A stretch of DNA of 12,942 nt from an uncultured Eubacteriales bacterium. GTDB taxonomy: Bacteria > Bacillota > Clostridia > Oscillospirales > Oscillospiraceae. The notes beneath the pieces were generated by a model. The model saw only the letters and a list, made by a program, of their open reading frames with translations. It had not been told where the DNA came from and made no database searches. The translations under genes and the position numbers were made by a program. Where the stretch lies: positions 1 to 12,942 of the forward strand of contig URBH01000054.1 in NCBI GenBank assembly GCA_900546075.1, written 5' to 3'. Below, piece after piece: positions 1 to 6,490 of this stretch. The first letter of the stretch is position 1. Every line of letters starts with the position of its first letter.

Positions 1-70
1 GCCGTGTAACGGCAGAATAAAATGATGAAATCATTTTATTAAGAAATAGTATTATTGAAAACTGGTATCA
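1..70. repeat. Partial hairpin repeat element (cut by window start)
   Basis: Two perfect hairpins lie in tandem: GCCGT-gta-ACGGC at 1-13, and a 10-bp A/T-rich stem at 16-25 with 31-40 around a TGAAA loop. The block at 41-70 contains AAGAAATAGTA followed by TTATTGAAAACTGGTATCA. The last 19 bases match positions 3224-3242, the right end of the element at 3070-3242, with one mismatch (18/19). AAGAAATAGTA resembles the reverse complement of that element's left end. This is therefore a second, rearranged or truncated copy of the same family, extending beyond the left edge. No coding capacity is seen. Confidence 0.65.
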
Positions 71-84
71 GCTAAACATGATGC

Positions 85-119
85 AAAAATCCCCGAAAGC
101 TTGTGCTTTCGGGGATTTT
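85..119 (-). terminator. Rho-independent terminator of the Na/Pi cotransporter gene
   Basis: A perfect 15-bp stem (86-100 with 105-119) encloses a 4-base loop. The core is ATCCCCGAAAGC paired with GCTTTCGGGGAT. A T run follows on the minus strand (A run at 85-89 on plus). It starts seven bases beyond the stop codon of the minus-strand gene. The A and T runs on both sides mean it could also act on plus-strand transcripts. Confidence 0.9.
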
Positions 120-125
120 CCAAAT

Positions 126-1928
126 TTAATGTGTTTCTTTCAGCGGCTTGATATACTGCTCGCGGCGGCGTTCCTTTTCCGCAAGGTAAACCGCGTCGTT
201 GCCCGCGTGGATTTCCCGGAGATAATCGTAATGGTTTTGCAGGATGCTCTCGTTGTTTCGCGCCAGCATCATCACGGCGATGGAGGAACACTGGTCGGAG
301 GCACGCTCCAGGTAGGTCAGCGTCTCCATGAACACCAGGCCGCTTCCCACGGAGCAGGCGCCGCTCTTCAGGCGCTTGGTATGGCGATCCCGGAGAATCA
401 TCACCATGTCGTCAATGGTTTCCTCCAGCGGCTCGATTCGCTTGGCGGCTTCATTGTCGCCCTTGGCGAAGGCGTCTACGGTAATGGTCAGGATTTCATT
501 GACGGCATCAAAAATCAGCTTCAATTCCCGCTGCGCCATGTCGGAGAAGGCCGCGTTGTCCGCAACCAGCCGCTGAGCCAGCTCCACCAGATTGGTGGCG
601 TAGTCACCGATACGCTCGAAGTTGGGAACCGTCTGCATCAGCATATCCAGCTGACGGTCGTCCCATTCCGTTTCCACCGCCTTGGACAGGCCAATGAAGA
701 ACCGGTCTGCCCTGTCCGTGAACTCGTCGATGCAATCCTCGTCCACGTCGATCTCGCCGGCAACGGCGGGGTCGTACTTTTCCAGCATCCGGCAGCCCTT
801 TTCAAAGTTGGTTTTCGCCAGCGTACCCACGTCCGACACCGCCTTGATGGCGACGGACACGGCCAGGGCGGGAGAATTGTAAAGCTTTTCGTCCAGGGTG
901 TGCAGCTCGGGGTGACGCAGCTGCTTCTGCTTGTCGTCCCTGACGATGATCATGGACAGCTTCACCAGTTGATCCGCAAAGGGAACCAGCACAATAGCCG
1001 TGACCAGGTTGAACACCGTCTGGAAATTCGCAATGTTTCCGCTGTCCACACTGCGCACCCAGAATTCCGAGGAGAACACAGACAGCTTCCGCAGAACGGT
1101 CATCAAAAGCAGGAACAGGATCGTTCCGATGGTATTGAAGGCAATGTGGACAACGCCCGTCCGCTTGGCGTCCTTGGAGGAACCAATGGAGCAGACCATA
1201 GCCGTGGTGACGCAGGTACCCAGGTTAATACCCATGATGACCGGATAGGCCATGGCAAAGGTGATTCCCGCCCCCGGCACGGAGGCCACCGTCTGAAGCA
1301 TACCCACCGTCGCCGACGAGCTTTGCACAATAACCGTCAGGACAAGGCCAAAGAGAATGCCGAACAGCGGATTGTTCAGGAATCGCACAAAGGAGACAAA
1401 CGCATCCGTTCCCACAAGGGGTTCCACGCCGCTGGTCATCAGATTCAGTCCCACAAACAGGATACCGAAGCCGATGCAGATATCGCCGATGGTGTTGGAG
1501 CGCTTGGATTTGATGAACATCAGCAGCACAATGCCGATGATCAGGGCAATGGGCGCTAACGTATCCGTGTCAAACAGCCACAGCAGCCAGCTTCCGTCGG
1601 ACTGAATGGAGCCGAGGCGGATGATCTGCGCCGTGACGGTGGTGCCGATATTGGCGCCCATGACGATGGACACGGCCTGTTTCAGGTTCAGCACGCCTGC
1701 GCCGATCAGGGCGACCGTCAGAACGATGGTAGCCGTGGAGCTTTGGATCACGGCGGTGACCAAAGCGCCCGTGAGTACGCCCATCACGACATTTCCGGTG
1801 ACCTTTTCCAGCACGCGTTTCAGTGCGGCGCCGGAGCTGTTTTTCAGGCCGTCACCCATCAGCTCGATGCCGTACAGGAACAGGGCAAGTCCGCCCAGAA
1901 GCTGCACGATGGCACTTAAAATCTCCAT
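126..1928 (-). CDS. Na/Pi cotransporter family protein with C-terminal PhoU-like domain
   Basis: A 600-residue inner-membrane protein of the NptA/Na-Pi cotransporter II family, expected to take up inorganic phosphate with sodium. The two inverted family repeats are visible: QSSTAT near residue 62 with GANIGTTVT near 91, then QSSSAT near 202 with GINLGTCVT near 233. Hydrophobic segments fill residues 1 to about 330. After them comes a soluble, acidic, helical stretch (about 355-590) of PhoU type, typical of the long bacterial version and thought to gate or regulate the carrier. The start is supported by AGGAG six bases upstream on the minus strand. It is monocistronic as far as seen, with a strong terminator right after the stop. 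Family assignment is firm; the ion and substrate follow from the family and are not shown here. Confidence 0.93.
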   Translation of the reverse strand: MEILSAIVQLLGGLALFLYGIELMGDGLKNSSGAALKRVLEKVTGNVVMGVLTGALVTAVIQSSTATIVLTVALIGAGVLNLKQAVSIVMGANIGTTVTAQIIRLGSIQSDGSWLLWLFDTDTLAPIALIIGIVLLMFIKSKRSNTIGDICIGFGILFVGLNLMTSGVEPLVGTDAFVSFVRFLNNPLFGILFGLVLTVIVQSSSATVGMLQTVASVPGAGITFAMAYPVIMGINLGTCVTTAMVCSIGSSKDAKRTGVVHIAFNTIGTILFLLLMTVLRKLSVFSSEFWVRSVDSGNIANFQTVFNLVTAIVLVPFADQLVKLSMIIVRDDKQKQLRHPELHTLDEKLYNSPALAVSVAIKAVSDVGTLAKTNFEKGCRMLEKYDPAVAGEIDVDEDCIDEFTDRADRFFIGLSKAVETEWDDRQLDMLMQTVPNFERIGDYATNLVELAQRLVADNAAFSDMAQRELKLIFDAVNEILTITVDAFAKGDNEAAKRIEPLEETIDDMVMILRDRHTKRLKSGACSVGSGLVFMETLTYLERASDQCSSIAVMMLARNNESILQNHYDYLREIHAGNDAVYLAEKERRREQYIKPLKETH

Positions 1929-1978
1929 ATGAAACTCCTAAAATCTCTTCTGTAGTCGCCATAAACAGGCATAATATC

Positions 1979-2052
1979 ATTATAAAAAAAGATACCGGAA
2001 AAGTACAGTGACAAAATTTGCATAAATTTTACATACACCGTACGCAAATTTT
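1979..2052 (-). promoter_or_regulatory. AT-rich leader with TATAAT and repeated AAATTTT palindromes
   Basis: The gap between dut and the Na/Pi gene holds a TATAAT on the minus strand at 1979-1984. The nearest -35-like TTGTCA (2009-2014) is 24 bases away, which is too far, so the promoter is uncertain. Further upstream is an inverted repeat, AAAATTTGC at 2013-2021 and GCAAATTTT at 2044-2052. A second, nested one pairs AAAATTT at 2013-2019 with AAATTTT at 2024-2030. These could be an operator for the phosphate transporter or a weak terminator of the nrdG-dut unit; the sequence does not decide. Confidence 0.35.
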
Positions 2053-2066
2053 ATAAGAAACGCCAA

Positions 2067-2504
2067 TTATTTACCGGTGGAGCCGAATCCTCCCGCATTT
2101 CTGGCCGTATCCGTCAGAGCCTCGGCGATTTCATAGGCCGGCTGGAATACCGGCGTGATCAGGAGCTGGGCGACGCGTTCGCCGTTTTCGATGGTCTGGG
2201 GGACGCTGCCGTGGTTGTGGAGAACCACGTTGATCTCCCCCCGGTAGTCGCTGTCCACCACGCCGACCTTGTTGGCAGGTGCCAGCCCCCGCTTGCAGGC
2301 AAGGCCGCTGCGGGCGTATACCAGCCCCGCGCAGCCCTGGGGAACCTCCAGCGCGATGCCCGTGGGGATGAACACCGTCTCCCCCGGCCGGACGGTCACT
2401 GGCGCGTCGATACAGGCGTACAGGTCAGCCCCCGCCGCACCGGCGGTGCCGTAGGTGGGGAGCTTTGCCCCGCTGCGAAGGATTTTCACATGGATCGGGT
2501 TCAT
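2067..2504 (-). CDS. dut: dUTP diphosphatase (trimeric dUTPase)
   Basis: A 145-residue cytosolic enzyme that hydrolyses dUTP to dUMP and pyrophosphate, keeping uracil out of DNA and supplying dUMP for dTMP synthesis. All five motifs of the trimeric dUTPase family are present in order: AGADLYA (24-30), ARSGLACKRGL (64-74), VGVVDSDYRGEI (80-91, with the catalytic Asp in the DSDYRG context), NGERVAQLL (from 107) and the C-terminal lid GGFGSTGK (138-145). Length is typical. The start codon overlaps the nrdG stop (ATGA, plus-strand 2501-2504), so translation is probably coupled. AGAGAGG lies nine bases upstream inside nrdG. The pairing with nrdG puts two dNTP-pool genes in one transcript. Confidence 0.96.
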   Translation of the reverse strand: MNPIHVKILRSGAKLPTYGTAGAAGADLYACIDAPVTVRPGETVFIPTGIALEVPQGCAGLVYARSGLACKRGLAPANKVGVVDSDYRGEINVVLHNHGSVPQTIENGERVAQLLITPVFQPAYEIAEALTDTARNAGGFGSTGK

Positions 2505-3043
2505 CCTTTCATACCTCTCTTTTCTCCCTGCCAGTCCTCCCAGAGGACGGTTTTCCCCGCAGCCAGAGACGCGGGGACGTCGATAAGCCGCTGGTTTTCC
2601 GAACCCCGGAATCGCAGGGACAGATTTTTCTTTGCCTCCACAAAGGGGCCATCCACCAGAACATCCAGGTAGCTCAAGTATTCCCGGGTATCCCCCAGCC
2701 GGCCGGACAGGATGTCCTTTTCAAACAGGTAGCCGGAGAACGCCCAGATGCTTTTCCGGGGCATTTCCCGTTTGATCTGCCGAAGCAGCTCCACGATCGC
2801 CCCCTGGTTTTGCGGCTCAAAGGGTTCTCCCCCCAGCAGCGTCAGCCCCCGGATGTAATCCGGGCGAAGCATATCCAGAATTAAGTCAATGGTCTGCTGG
2901 GTAAAGGGTTCGCCGTAGCCAAAATCCCAGGCCACCTCGTTAAAGCAGCCGGGGCAGTGATGGGTGCAGCCGGAGACAAACAGACTCACCCGCACGCCGG
3001 GGCCGTTGGCAATGTCGCAGTTCTTGATCGTCGCGTAATTCAT
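2501..3043 (-). CDS. nrdG: Anaerobic ribonucleoside-triphosphate reductase activating protein
   Basis: A 180-residue radical-SAM enzyme that installs the glycyl radical on the class III ribonucleotide reductase NrdD under anaerobic conditions. The cluster motif CTHHCPGC (Cys26, Cys30, Cys33) fits CxxxCxxC. The short N-terminal part with NGPGVRVSLFVSGC is characteristic of NrdG, and LTLLGGEPFEP is the GGE SAM-binding motif. The ATG at 3043 is chosen because GGGGGAAG precedes it, and because the longer frame to 3103 would begin inside the repeat element at 3070-3242. The gene is first in a two-gene unit with dut. Its partner nrdD is not in this window, whereas nrdD and nrdG are often adjacent. 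Confidence 0.95.
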   Translation of the reverse strand: MNYATIKNCDIANGPGVRVSLFVSGCTHHCPGCFNEVAWDFGYGEPFTQQTIDLILDMLRPDYIRGLTLLGGEPFEPQNQGAIVELLRQIKREMPRKSIWAFSGYLFEKDILSGRLGDTREYLSYLDVLVDGPFVEAKKNLSLRFRGSENQRLIDVPASLAAGKTVLWEDWQGEKRGMKG

Positions 3044-3068
3044 ATTCTTCCCCCAAAAGCGTATTTGT

Positions 3069-3097
3069 ATCATACTATTTCTCGATAAAATGGTTAA
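3069..3097 (-). promoter_or_regulatory. Candidate nrdG promoter inside the end of the repeat element
   Basis: Reading the minus strand, TTAACC (3092-3097) is followed after 17 bases by TATGAT (3069-3074), a 4/6 and 5/6 match to the -35 and -10 consensus. Transcription would start near 3062 and give a leader of about 20 bases to the nrdG ATG at 3043. The -35 falls at the tip of the element's first hairpin and the -10 in its terminal repeat. No better promoter is seen between the upstream gene's terminator and nrdG. Confidence 0.45.
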
Positions 3098-3242
3098 CAC
3101 CATTTTATCCTGCGAATCCTTCGCAGGCCGCCGGTGGCGGCGAGAAATGTATGGACTTACGTTTTTTGCGGCTACGCCGCTGGCTGCTGAAACAGCAGCT
3201 GAATAAAACGGTTTTTAACCGTTTTATTGAAAACTAGTATCA
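3070..3242. repeat. 173-bp multi-hairpin element with terminal inverted repeats (MITE-like)
   Basis: The outer 24 bases at each end (3070-3093 and 3219-3242) are inverted copies with 19 of 24 positions matching. Between the ends are six consecutive hairpins: stems 3084-3093/3100-3109 (10 bp), 3109-3116/3120-3127 (8 bp, CCTGCGAA), 3128-3132/3136-3140 (CCGCC), 3168-3172/3176-3180 (GCGGC), 3183-3189/3193-3199 (GCTGCTG) and 3202-3213/3217-3228 (12 bp). There is no ORF of note, so this is a non-autonomous repeat. Part of a related copy is at 1-70. A clear target-site duplication is not visible. Confidence 0.65.
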
Positions 3243-3282
3243 GTATACCACAGCTTGTCCCGGATTTCCACCATTATCTCAC

Positions 3283-3315
3283 AAAAACGCCGCCGTGGCA
3301 CTTCACGGCGGCGTT
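3283..3315 (-). terminator. Rho-independent terminator of the AI-2E transporter gene
   Basis: A 12-bp perfect stem pairs AACGCCGCCGTG (3286-3297) with CACGGCGGCGTT (3304-3315) around a 6-base loop. On the minus strand it is followed by a run of T. It lies 11 bases past the stop of the minus-strand gene at 3327. Confidence 0.9.
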
Positions 3316-3326
3316 GTGAAATTTTA

Positions 3327-4541
3327 TCAGGTTTTCTTCGGTTCTTCGTCGGGATAGTCGGCCTTGTACTGCTCCCAAATCTCGATCTGTCCCTTTCTGT
3401 CCAGACCACGGCGAACCAGCTTCTTCACGGTGTCGTAAATGACCGCAAACAGCGGCACGCCGATCACCATGCCGAAAACGCCCCACAATCCGCCGAAGAG
3501 AATAATGGTAAACAGCACCCAGAAGCTGGACAGCCCCGTGCGGTCGCCCAGAATCTTCGGCCCGATAACATTGCCGTCCAGCTGCTGCAACGCCAGAACA
3601 AAGATCACGAACCAAAGCGCCTTGATGGGGCTTTCAATCAAAATCAGCAGCGTGGAGGGAACCGCGCCGATGATGGGGCCAAAGAACGGAATCACATTGG
3701 TGATGCCCACGACGGCAGAAACCAGCAGTGCGTTGGGGAACCGAAAAATCGTGCAGCCGATATAGCACAGTACGCCGATGATGGCGGAATCCAGAATTTT
3801 CCCGTCAATAAATCCGCCGAACATCCGGTCAATGAACGCGACCTCATTCAGCAGCAGCTCCGCCCACTTGGGTTTCAGGGCGCTGCGGATAATCAGAACG
3901 CTCTGCCGGGCAAACTTCTTTCTGCTGTACAGGAGATACACCGCCACAATCAGGCCGATCAGCAGATTGTACAGGAACATCAGCACCTTCCACACGCTGC
4001 TGCCCACGCCGGAGACGATGCTCACCACGCTGGAAACATAGGGCGCAAGGGTGTTGTTCGCCCAGTTTTGCAGGTCGGTGTTTACAGTATTGTAGATGGT
4101 GTTGAACAGGGACACCAGCTTCTCGTTCTCTCCAAAGGTCGCCATCGCCCAGGCATACAGCTTGGAAATCTTATCGGGAAGGCTGAGCCACAGGGTCTGA
4201 ATGCTGGAAAACAGCTGGGGCGCGATCATGATAATCAGCGCGTACACAATCAGAATACCGGAAATCATGCTGAGGCCCACCGCCAGTCCGTTGGACAGCT
4301 TTTGCAGCTTTTTCGGCAGATGCTTCTGAAACAGCGACTCGTACAAATTGCACATTGGCCGCAGCAGATACGCCACAACGCCGCCGTAGGCAAAGGGCGC
4401 CAGGATGCTTCCCAGCTTATTCAGCGCATCGCCCACGCCCCGAAAGCGGTAAACGACAAAAAACAGCACAATACTCAGACCGACACCGCCGAATATGGAC
4501 AGCATCAGATAAAAGTACCGCCGCTTGACAGGATCCTTCAT
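3327..4541 (-). CDS. AI-2E family transporter (PerM/TqsA-like)
   Basis: A 404-residue polytopic membrane protein. N-terminal helices occur near 10-30, 45-60 and 90-108, a less hydrophobic middle stretch spans about 110-170, and the conserved C-terminal membrane half follows. Family hallmarks are GITNVIPFFGP (279-289), QQLDGNVIGPKILGD (319-333) and the glycine-rich GGLWGVFGMVIGVPLFAV near the end, then a charged cytoplasmic tail. Some members are linked to autoinducer-2 export, others to sodium/proton exchange, so the substrate here is unknown. The same frame stays open to 5339, but that part is antisense to the peptidase gene. The ATG at 4541 is preceded by a modest GGGTGGG site and by a promoter 29 bases upstream. 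Confidence 0.9.
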   Translation of the reverse strand: MKDPVKRRYFYLMLSIFGGVGLSIVLFFVVYRFRGVGDALNKLGSILAPFAYGGVVAYLLRPMCNLYESLFQKHLPKKLQKLSNGLAVGLSMISGILIVYALIIMIAPQLFSSIQTLWLSLPDKISKLYAWAMATFGENEKLVSLFNTIYNTVNTDLQNWANNTLAPYVSSVVSIVSGVGSSVWKVLMFLYNLLIGLIVAVYLLYSRKKFARQSVLIIRSALKPKWAELLLNEVAFIDRMFGGFIDGKILDSAIIGVLCYIGCTIFRFPNALLVSAVVGITNVIPFFGPIIGAVPSTLLILIESPIKALWFVIFVLALQQLDGNVIGPKILGDRTGLSSFWVLFTIILFGGLWGVFGMVIGVPLFAVIYDTVKKLVRRGLDRKGQIEIWEQYKADYPDEEPKKT

Positions 4542-4569
4542 TTTCCCACCCCCATAAAACTCTATGGAA

Positions 4570-4578
4570 AGTATACCA
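4570..4578 (-). promoter_or_regulatory. Extended -10 promoter for the AI-2E transporter gene
   Basis: On the minus strand the sequence reads TGGTATACT, a TGn extended -10 followed by TATACT (4570-4575). A good -35 box is not seen at the usual distance, as is common for extended -10 promoters. It would give a short leader of about 20 bases before the ATG at 4541. Confidence 0.5.
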
Positions 4579-4681
4579 GCATTCGACCCTCCCAGTATGA
4601 ATAATTTGTGAATAATCCCCTTTTTCTTCTGCTCCCGACAAAAATTCACAAAAATCTCACGATCGCTCTCCCCTTCCGGAC

Positions 4682-4710
4682 TTGCCATTTTTCTGCGGTT
4701 GGGATATAAT
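4682..4710 (+). promoter_or_regulatory. Sigma-70-type promoter for the metallopeptidase operon
   Basis: TTGCCA (4682-4687), a 17-base spacer, then a perfect TATAAT (4705-4710). The predicted start near 4717 leaves a leader of about 29 bases. AGGAGGT (4734-4740) lies five bases before the ATG at 4746. Confidence 0.85.
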
Positions 4711-4745
4711 AACAGAAAGCACAAAATCCCGTCAGGAGGTTCGTT

Positions 4746-5465
4746 ATGCCCTACTATTATTTTGACTGGACATATGTTGTCCTGGTTCTTCCCTGCGTGC
4801 TGCTTTCCCTCTGGGCAAGCGCCAACGTCAATTCCACCTTCCGGAAATACTCCCGGCAGTATTCCTCCCGCCGCCTTACCGGTGCGGAGGCCGCCCAGCG
4901 GGTGCTGTCCGCCAACGGGGTTTCCGGCGTGCGCATTGAGCGCATCAGCGGAAACCTGACCGACCATTACGACCCCAGAACCAACGTCATCCGCCTGTCC
5001 GACGGGGTGTATGACAACACCTCCACCGCCGCCATCGGCGTGGCCTGCCACGAGGCCGGGCACGCGGTGCAGTACGCCCAGAGCTACGCTCCCATCAAGC
5101 TGAGAGCCGCCATCATCCCCGTCACCAACATCGGTTCCAAGCTTGCCATGCCGCTGATTCTCATCGGCCTGCTGCTGTCCTACGCGGCGGATGTTTCCTA
5201 TTTCTTCGTGTACCTGGGCATTGCCTGCTTCGGCCTGTCCCTGGTGTTCCAGCTGGTGACCCTGCCCGTGGAATTCAACGCCAGTCACCGCGCCCTGGTC
5301 GCCATTGACGAGGGCGGACTTCTGACGGAGGAAGAACAAAAGGGTGCAAGGAAAACCCTCACCGCCGCCGCGCTGACCTACGTCGCCGCCACTGCCACCG
5401 CGCTGGCACAGCTTCTGCGCCTGCTGGTGATCTTCGGCGGAAACGGCCGCAGGAGAAGGGACTAA
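4746..5465 (+). CDS. Membrane zinc metallopeptidase, YugP-like
   Basis: A 239-residue membrane-anchored protein of the neutral zinc metallopeptidase family typified by Bacillus YugP (Zn_peptidase_2). An N-terminal helix (about 8-26) is followed by a soluble part holding the zinc site CHEAGHAVQY (His102, Glu103, His106). Two hydrophobic segments follow (about 130-170), then the conserved TLPVEFNAS near 172-180, whose Glu176 is the likely third metal ligand. A final hydrophobic stretch (about 205-230) ends in a basic tail. Length is normal for the family. The start has a perfect AGGAGGT. It is first in a two-gene operon, three bases ahead of the next start. The natural substrate of the family is not known to me. 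Confidence 0.92.
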   Translation: MPYYYFDWTYVVLVLPCVLLSLWASANVNSTFRKYSRQYSSRRLTGAEAAQRVLSANGVSGVRIERISGNLTDHYDPRTNVIRLSDGVYDNTSTAAIGVACHEAGHAVQYAQSYAPIKLRAAIIPVTNIGSKLAMPLILIGLLLSYAADVSYFFVYLGIACFGLSLVFQLVTLPVEFNASHRALVAIDEGGLLTEEEQKGARKTLTAAALTYVAATATALAQLLRLLVIFGGNGRRRRD

Positions 5466-5468
5466 ACT

Positions 5469-6152
5469 ATGGCGTCATGGTTGGTTCATCTGCGGATCGC
5501 GGACAGGCTGCTGGATGCAATGCCGGGGCTTTCCCCGGTGGAATTCATCGTGGGCAACGTCGCCCCGGACAGCGGCGTTCCCAATGCGGACTGGTCGCAG
5601 TTCTCGCCCAGCACCACGGTTTCCCACTTCAAGGCAGGCGGTGAAAAGGCATGTCCGGAGCGCTTCGCCGCCAAATATTTTACCCCCGCTCAGCAGAAAA
5701 CCTACGATTCTGCCCAATATTCCTTTTATCTCGGTTATCTCGTCCACCTGATCACCGACGTTCTCTGGGTGCGGGACATCTACGACCCCTCCAAGATTCG
5801 GTTTTCCGAGGAGCGCGCCCGTGACCCCGAGGGCTTTATCTGGAAGCTGAAGGAGGACTGGTATGATCTGGACTACAAATACCTCCGCGACCATCCCGGC
5901 TTCCGCGCCTTTCGGGTCTATCTGGGGGCGGTGGGCTTCGTCAATTCCTACATGGAGGAATTCGCCCCTGACGCCTTTGACAACCGCCGTCAGTACATTA
6001 CCGGCTTCTATCTTCAGGAAAACGACCATCTGGATCGGGAATACCCTTACCTGACAGAGGCGGAAATGGACGCCTTTGTGGAAAACAGCGTCCGGGAGAT
6101 TCCCTGTCTGTTAAAAGAATACTGTGCCGCGCAGGATGCCGCCGCACTTTGA
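5469..6152 (+). CDS. Zinc-dependent phospholipase C family protein
   Basis: A 227-residue protein resembling the zinc-dependent phospholipase C / S1-P1 nuclease-like fold. Candidate zinc ligands appear in the expected order: His7 in WLVHLRIAD, Asp34 in GNVAPDSG, His53 in VSHF, and His93 and Asp97 in LVHLITDVLW. There is no signal peptide, so it is probably cytoplasmic, unlike secreted clostridial alpha-toxin; it should not be read as a toxin. The substrate is unknown. The start is three bases after the metallopeptidase stop, with AGGAGAAGGG inside the end of that gene, so the two are co-transcribed. A terminator follows 13 bases after the stop. Confidence 0.88.
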   Translation: MASWLVHLRIADRLLDAMPGLSPVEFIVGNVAPDSGVPNADWSQFSPSTTVSHFKAGGEKACPERFAAKYFTPAQQKTYDSAQYSFYLGYLVHLITDVLWVRDIYDPSKIRFSEERARDPEGFIWKLKEDWYDLDYKYLRDHPGFRAFRVYLGAVGFVNSYMEEFAPDAFDNRRQYITGFYLQENDHLDREYPYLTEAEMDAFVENSVREIPCLLKEYCAAQDAAAL

Positions 6153-6164
6153 CCCCAAATTCTT

Positions 6165-6197
6165 CCGTCCCGGTATTGACAACCGGGGCGGTTTTTT
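6165..6197 (+). terminator. Rho-independent terminator with an embedded promoter
   Basis: CCGTCCCGGT (6165-6174) pairs with ACCGGGGCGG (6182-6191), ten pairs with one G-U, around a 7-base loop. Six T follow (6192-6197). It ends the metallopeptidase/phospholipase-like unit. The loop itself contains TTGACA, the -35 box of the next operon. Confidence 0.88.
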
Positions 6198-6204
6198 GTA
6201 TAAT
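6176..6204 (+). promoter_or_regulatory. Perfect consensus promoter for the AbrB/PLP lyase/transporter operon
   Basis: TTGACA (6176-6181), exactly 17 bases, then TATAAT (6199-6204), a full match to the housekeeping consensus. The -35 sits in the loop of the preceding terminator and the spacer contains its 3' arm and T run. Transcription would start near 6211, which argues against the GTG at 6213 as the first codon of the next gene. Confidence 0.92.
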
Positions 6205-6248
6205 CAGCCGGTGTGAAAAGTATGAAAAATGTGATTGGAGGCGGTTTT

Positions 6249-6488
6249 ATGCCCGGAGGCAAGCATGTCCTCGGTAAAATCAATCAGCAGCGGGTCTTCG
6301 GCACCGCAAAAGTAGGCGACCGGGGGCAGATCGTCATTCCCAAGGAAGCCCGGGAGCTGTTCGGCATCAAGCCCGGCGACACCCTTCTCATTCTTGGCGA
6401 GGCGGAAACGGGGCTGATCGTGTCCCGCCCGGACGTTCTCAACAATCTGGCAGACGAACTACTGAACAATGTGAAAAAAGAGGATTGA
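6249..6488 (+). CDS. AbrB/MazE/SpoVT-type DNA-binding protein
   Basis: A 79-residue putative transcription factor with one swapped-hairpin AbrB domain over about residues 16-62. The core VGDRGQIVIPKEARELFGIKP and the GDTLLILGE strand are typical of SpoVT/AbrB proteins. The N-terminal extension of about 15 residues (MPGGKHVLGKINQQ) and an acidic C-terminus flank it. The ATG at 6249 is chosen because GGAGG (6237-6241) precedes it by seven bases; upstream starts at 6213 (GTG) and 6222 (ATG) lie too close to the promoter. It is first gene of a three-gene operon, two bases ahead of the PLP enzyme start, so it may regulate this operon. It could instead be an antitoxin-like MazE domain, but no toxin gene follows. 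Confidence 0.9.
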   Translation: MPGGKHVLGKINQQRVFGTAKVGDRGQIVIPKEARELFGIKPGDTLLILGEAETGLIVSRPDVLNNLADELLNNVKKED

Positions 6489-6490
6489 AT

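Noticed and set aside
78..1559. Long plus-strand open frame of 493 codons over the Na/Pi gene
   Set aside because: It is antisense to a clear transporter, has low-complexity His/Gln/Gly-rich translation typical of a shadow frame in GC-rich DNA, and no ribosome site.
2501..3103. nrdG starting at 3103 (200 residues)
   Set aside because: The extra 20 residues come from the repeat element and have no ribosome site; NrdG proteins start close to the MNYATIKN-type sequence.
3070..3242. CRISPR array or riboswitch upstream of nrdG
   Set aside because: The hairpins differ in sequence and length and are not direct repeats with spacers. No cobalamin or other known riboswitch core is seen, and the inverted ends point to a repeat element.
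3255..4604. Plus-strand open frame of 449 codons over the AI-2E transporter
   Set aside because: It is antisense, His/Gln/Asn-rich with no domain, and runs through the terminator of the real gene.
4542..5339. N-terminal extension of the AI-2E frame back to 5339
   Set aside because: The added 266 residues are antisense to the metallopeptidase gene and cross the divergent promoter region; the true start is at 4541.
5469..6152. Secreted alpha-toxin-like phospholipase C
   Set aside because: There is no signal peptide and no C-terminal membrane-binding domain; only the zinc-ligand pattern is shared.
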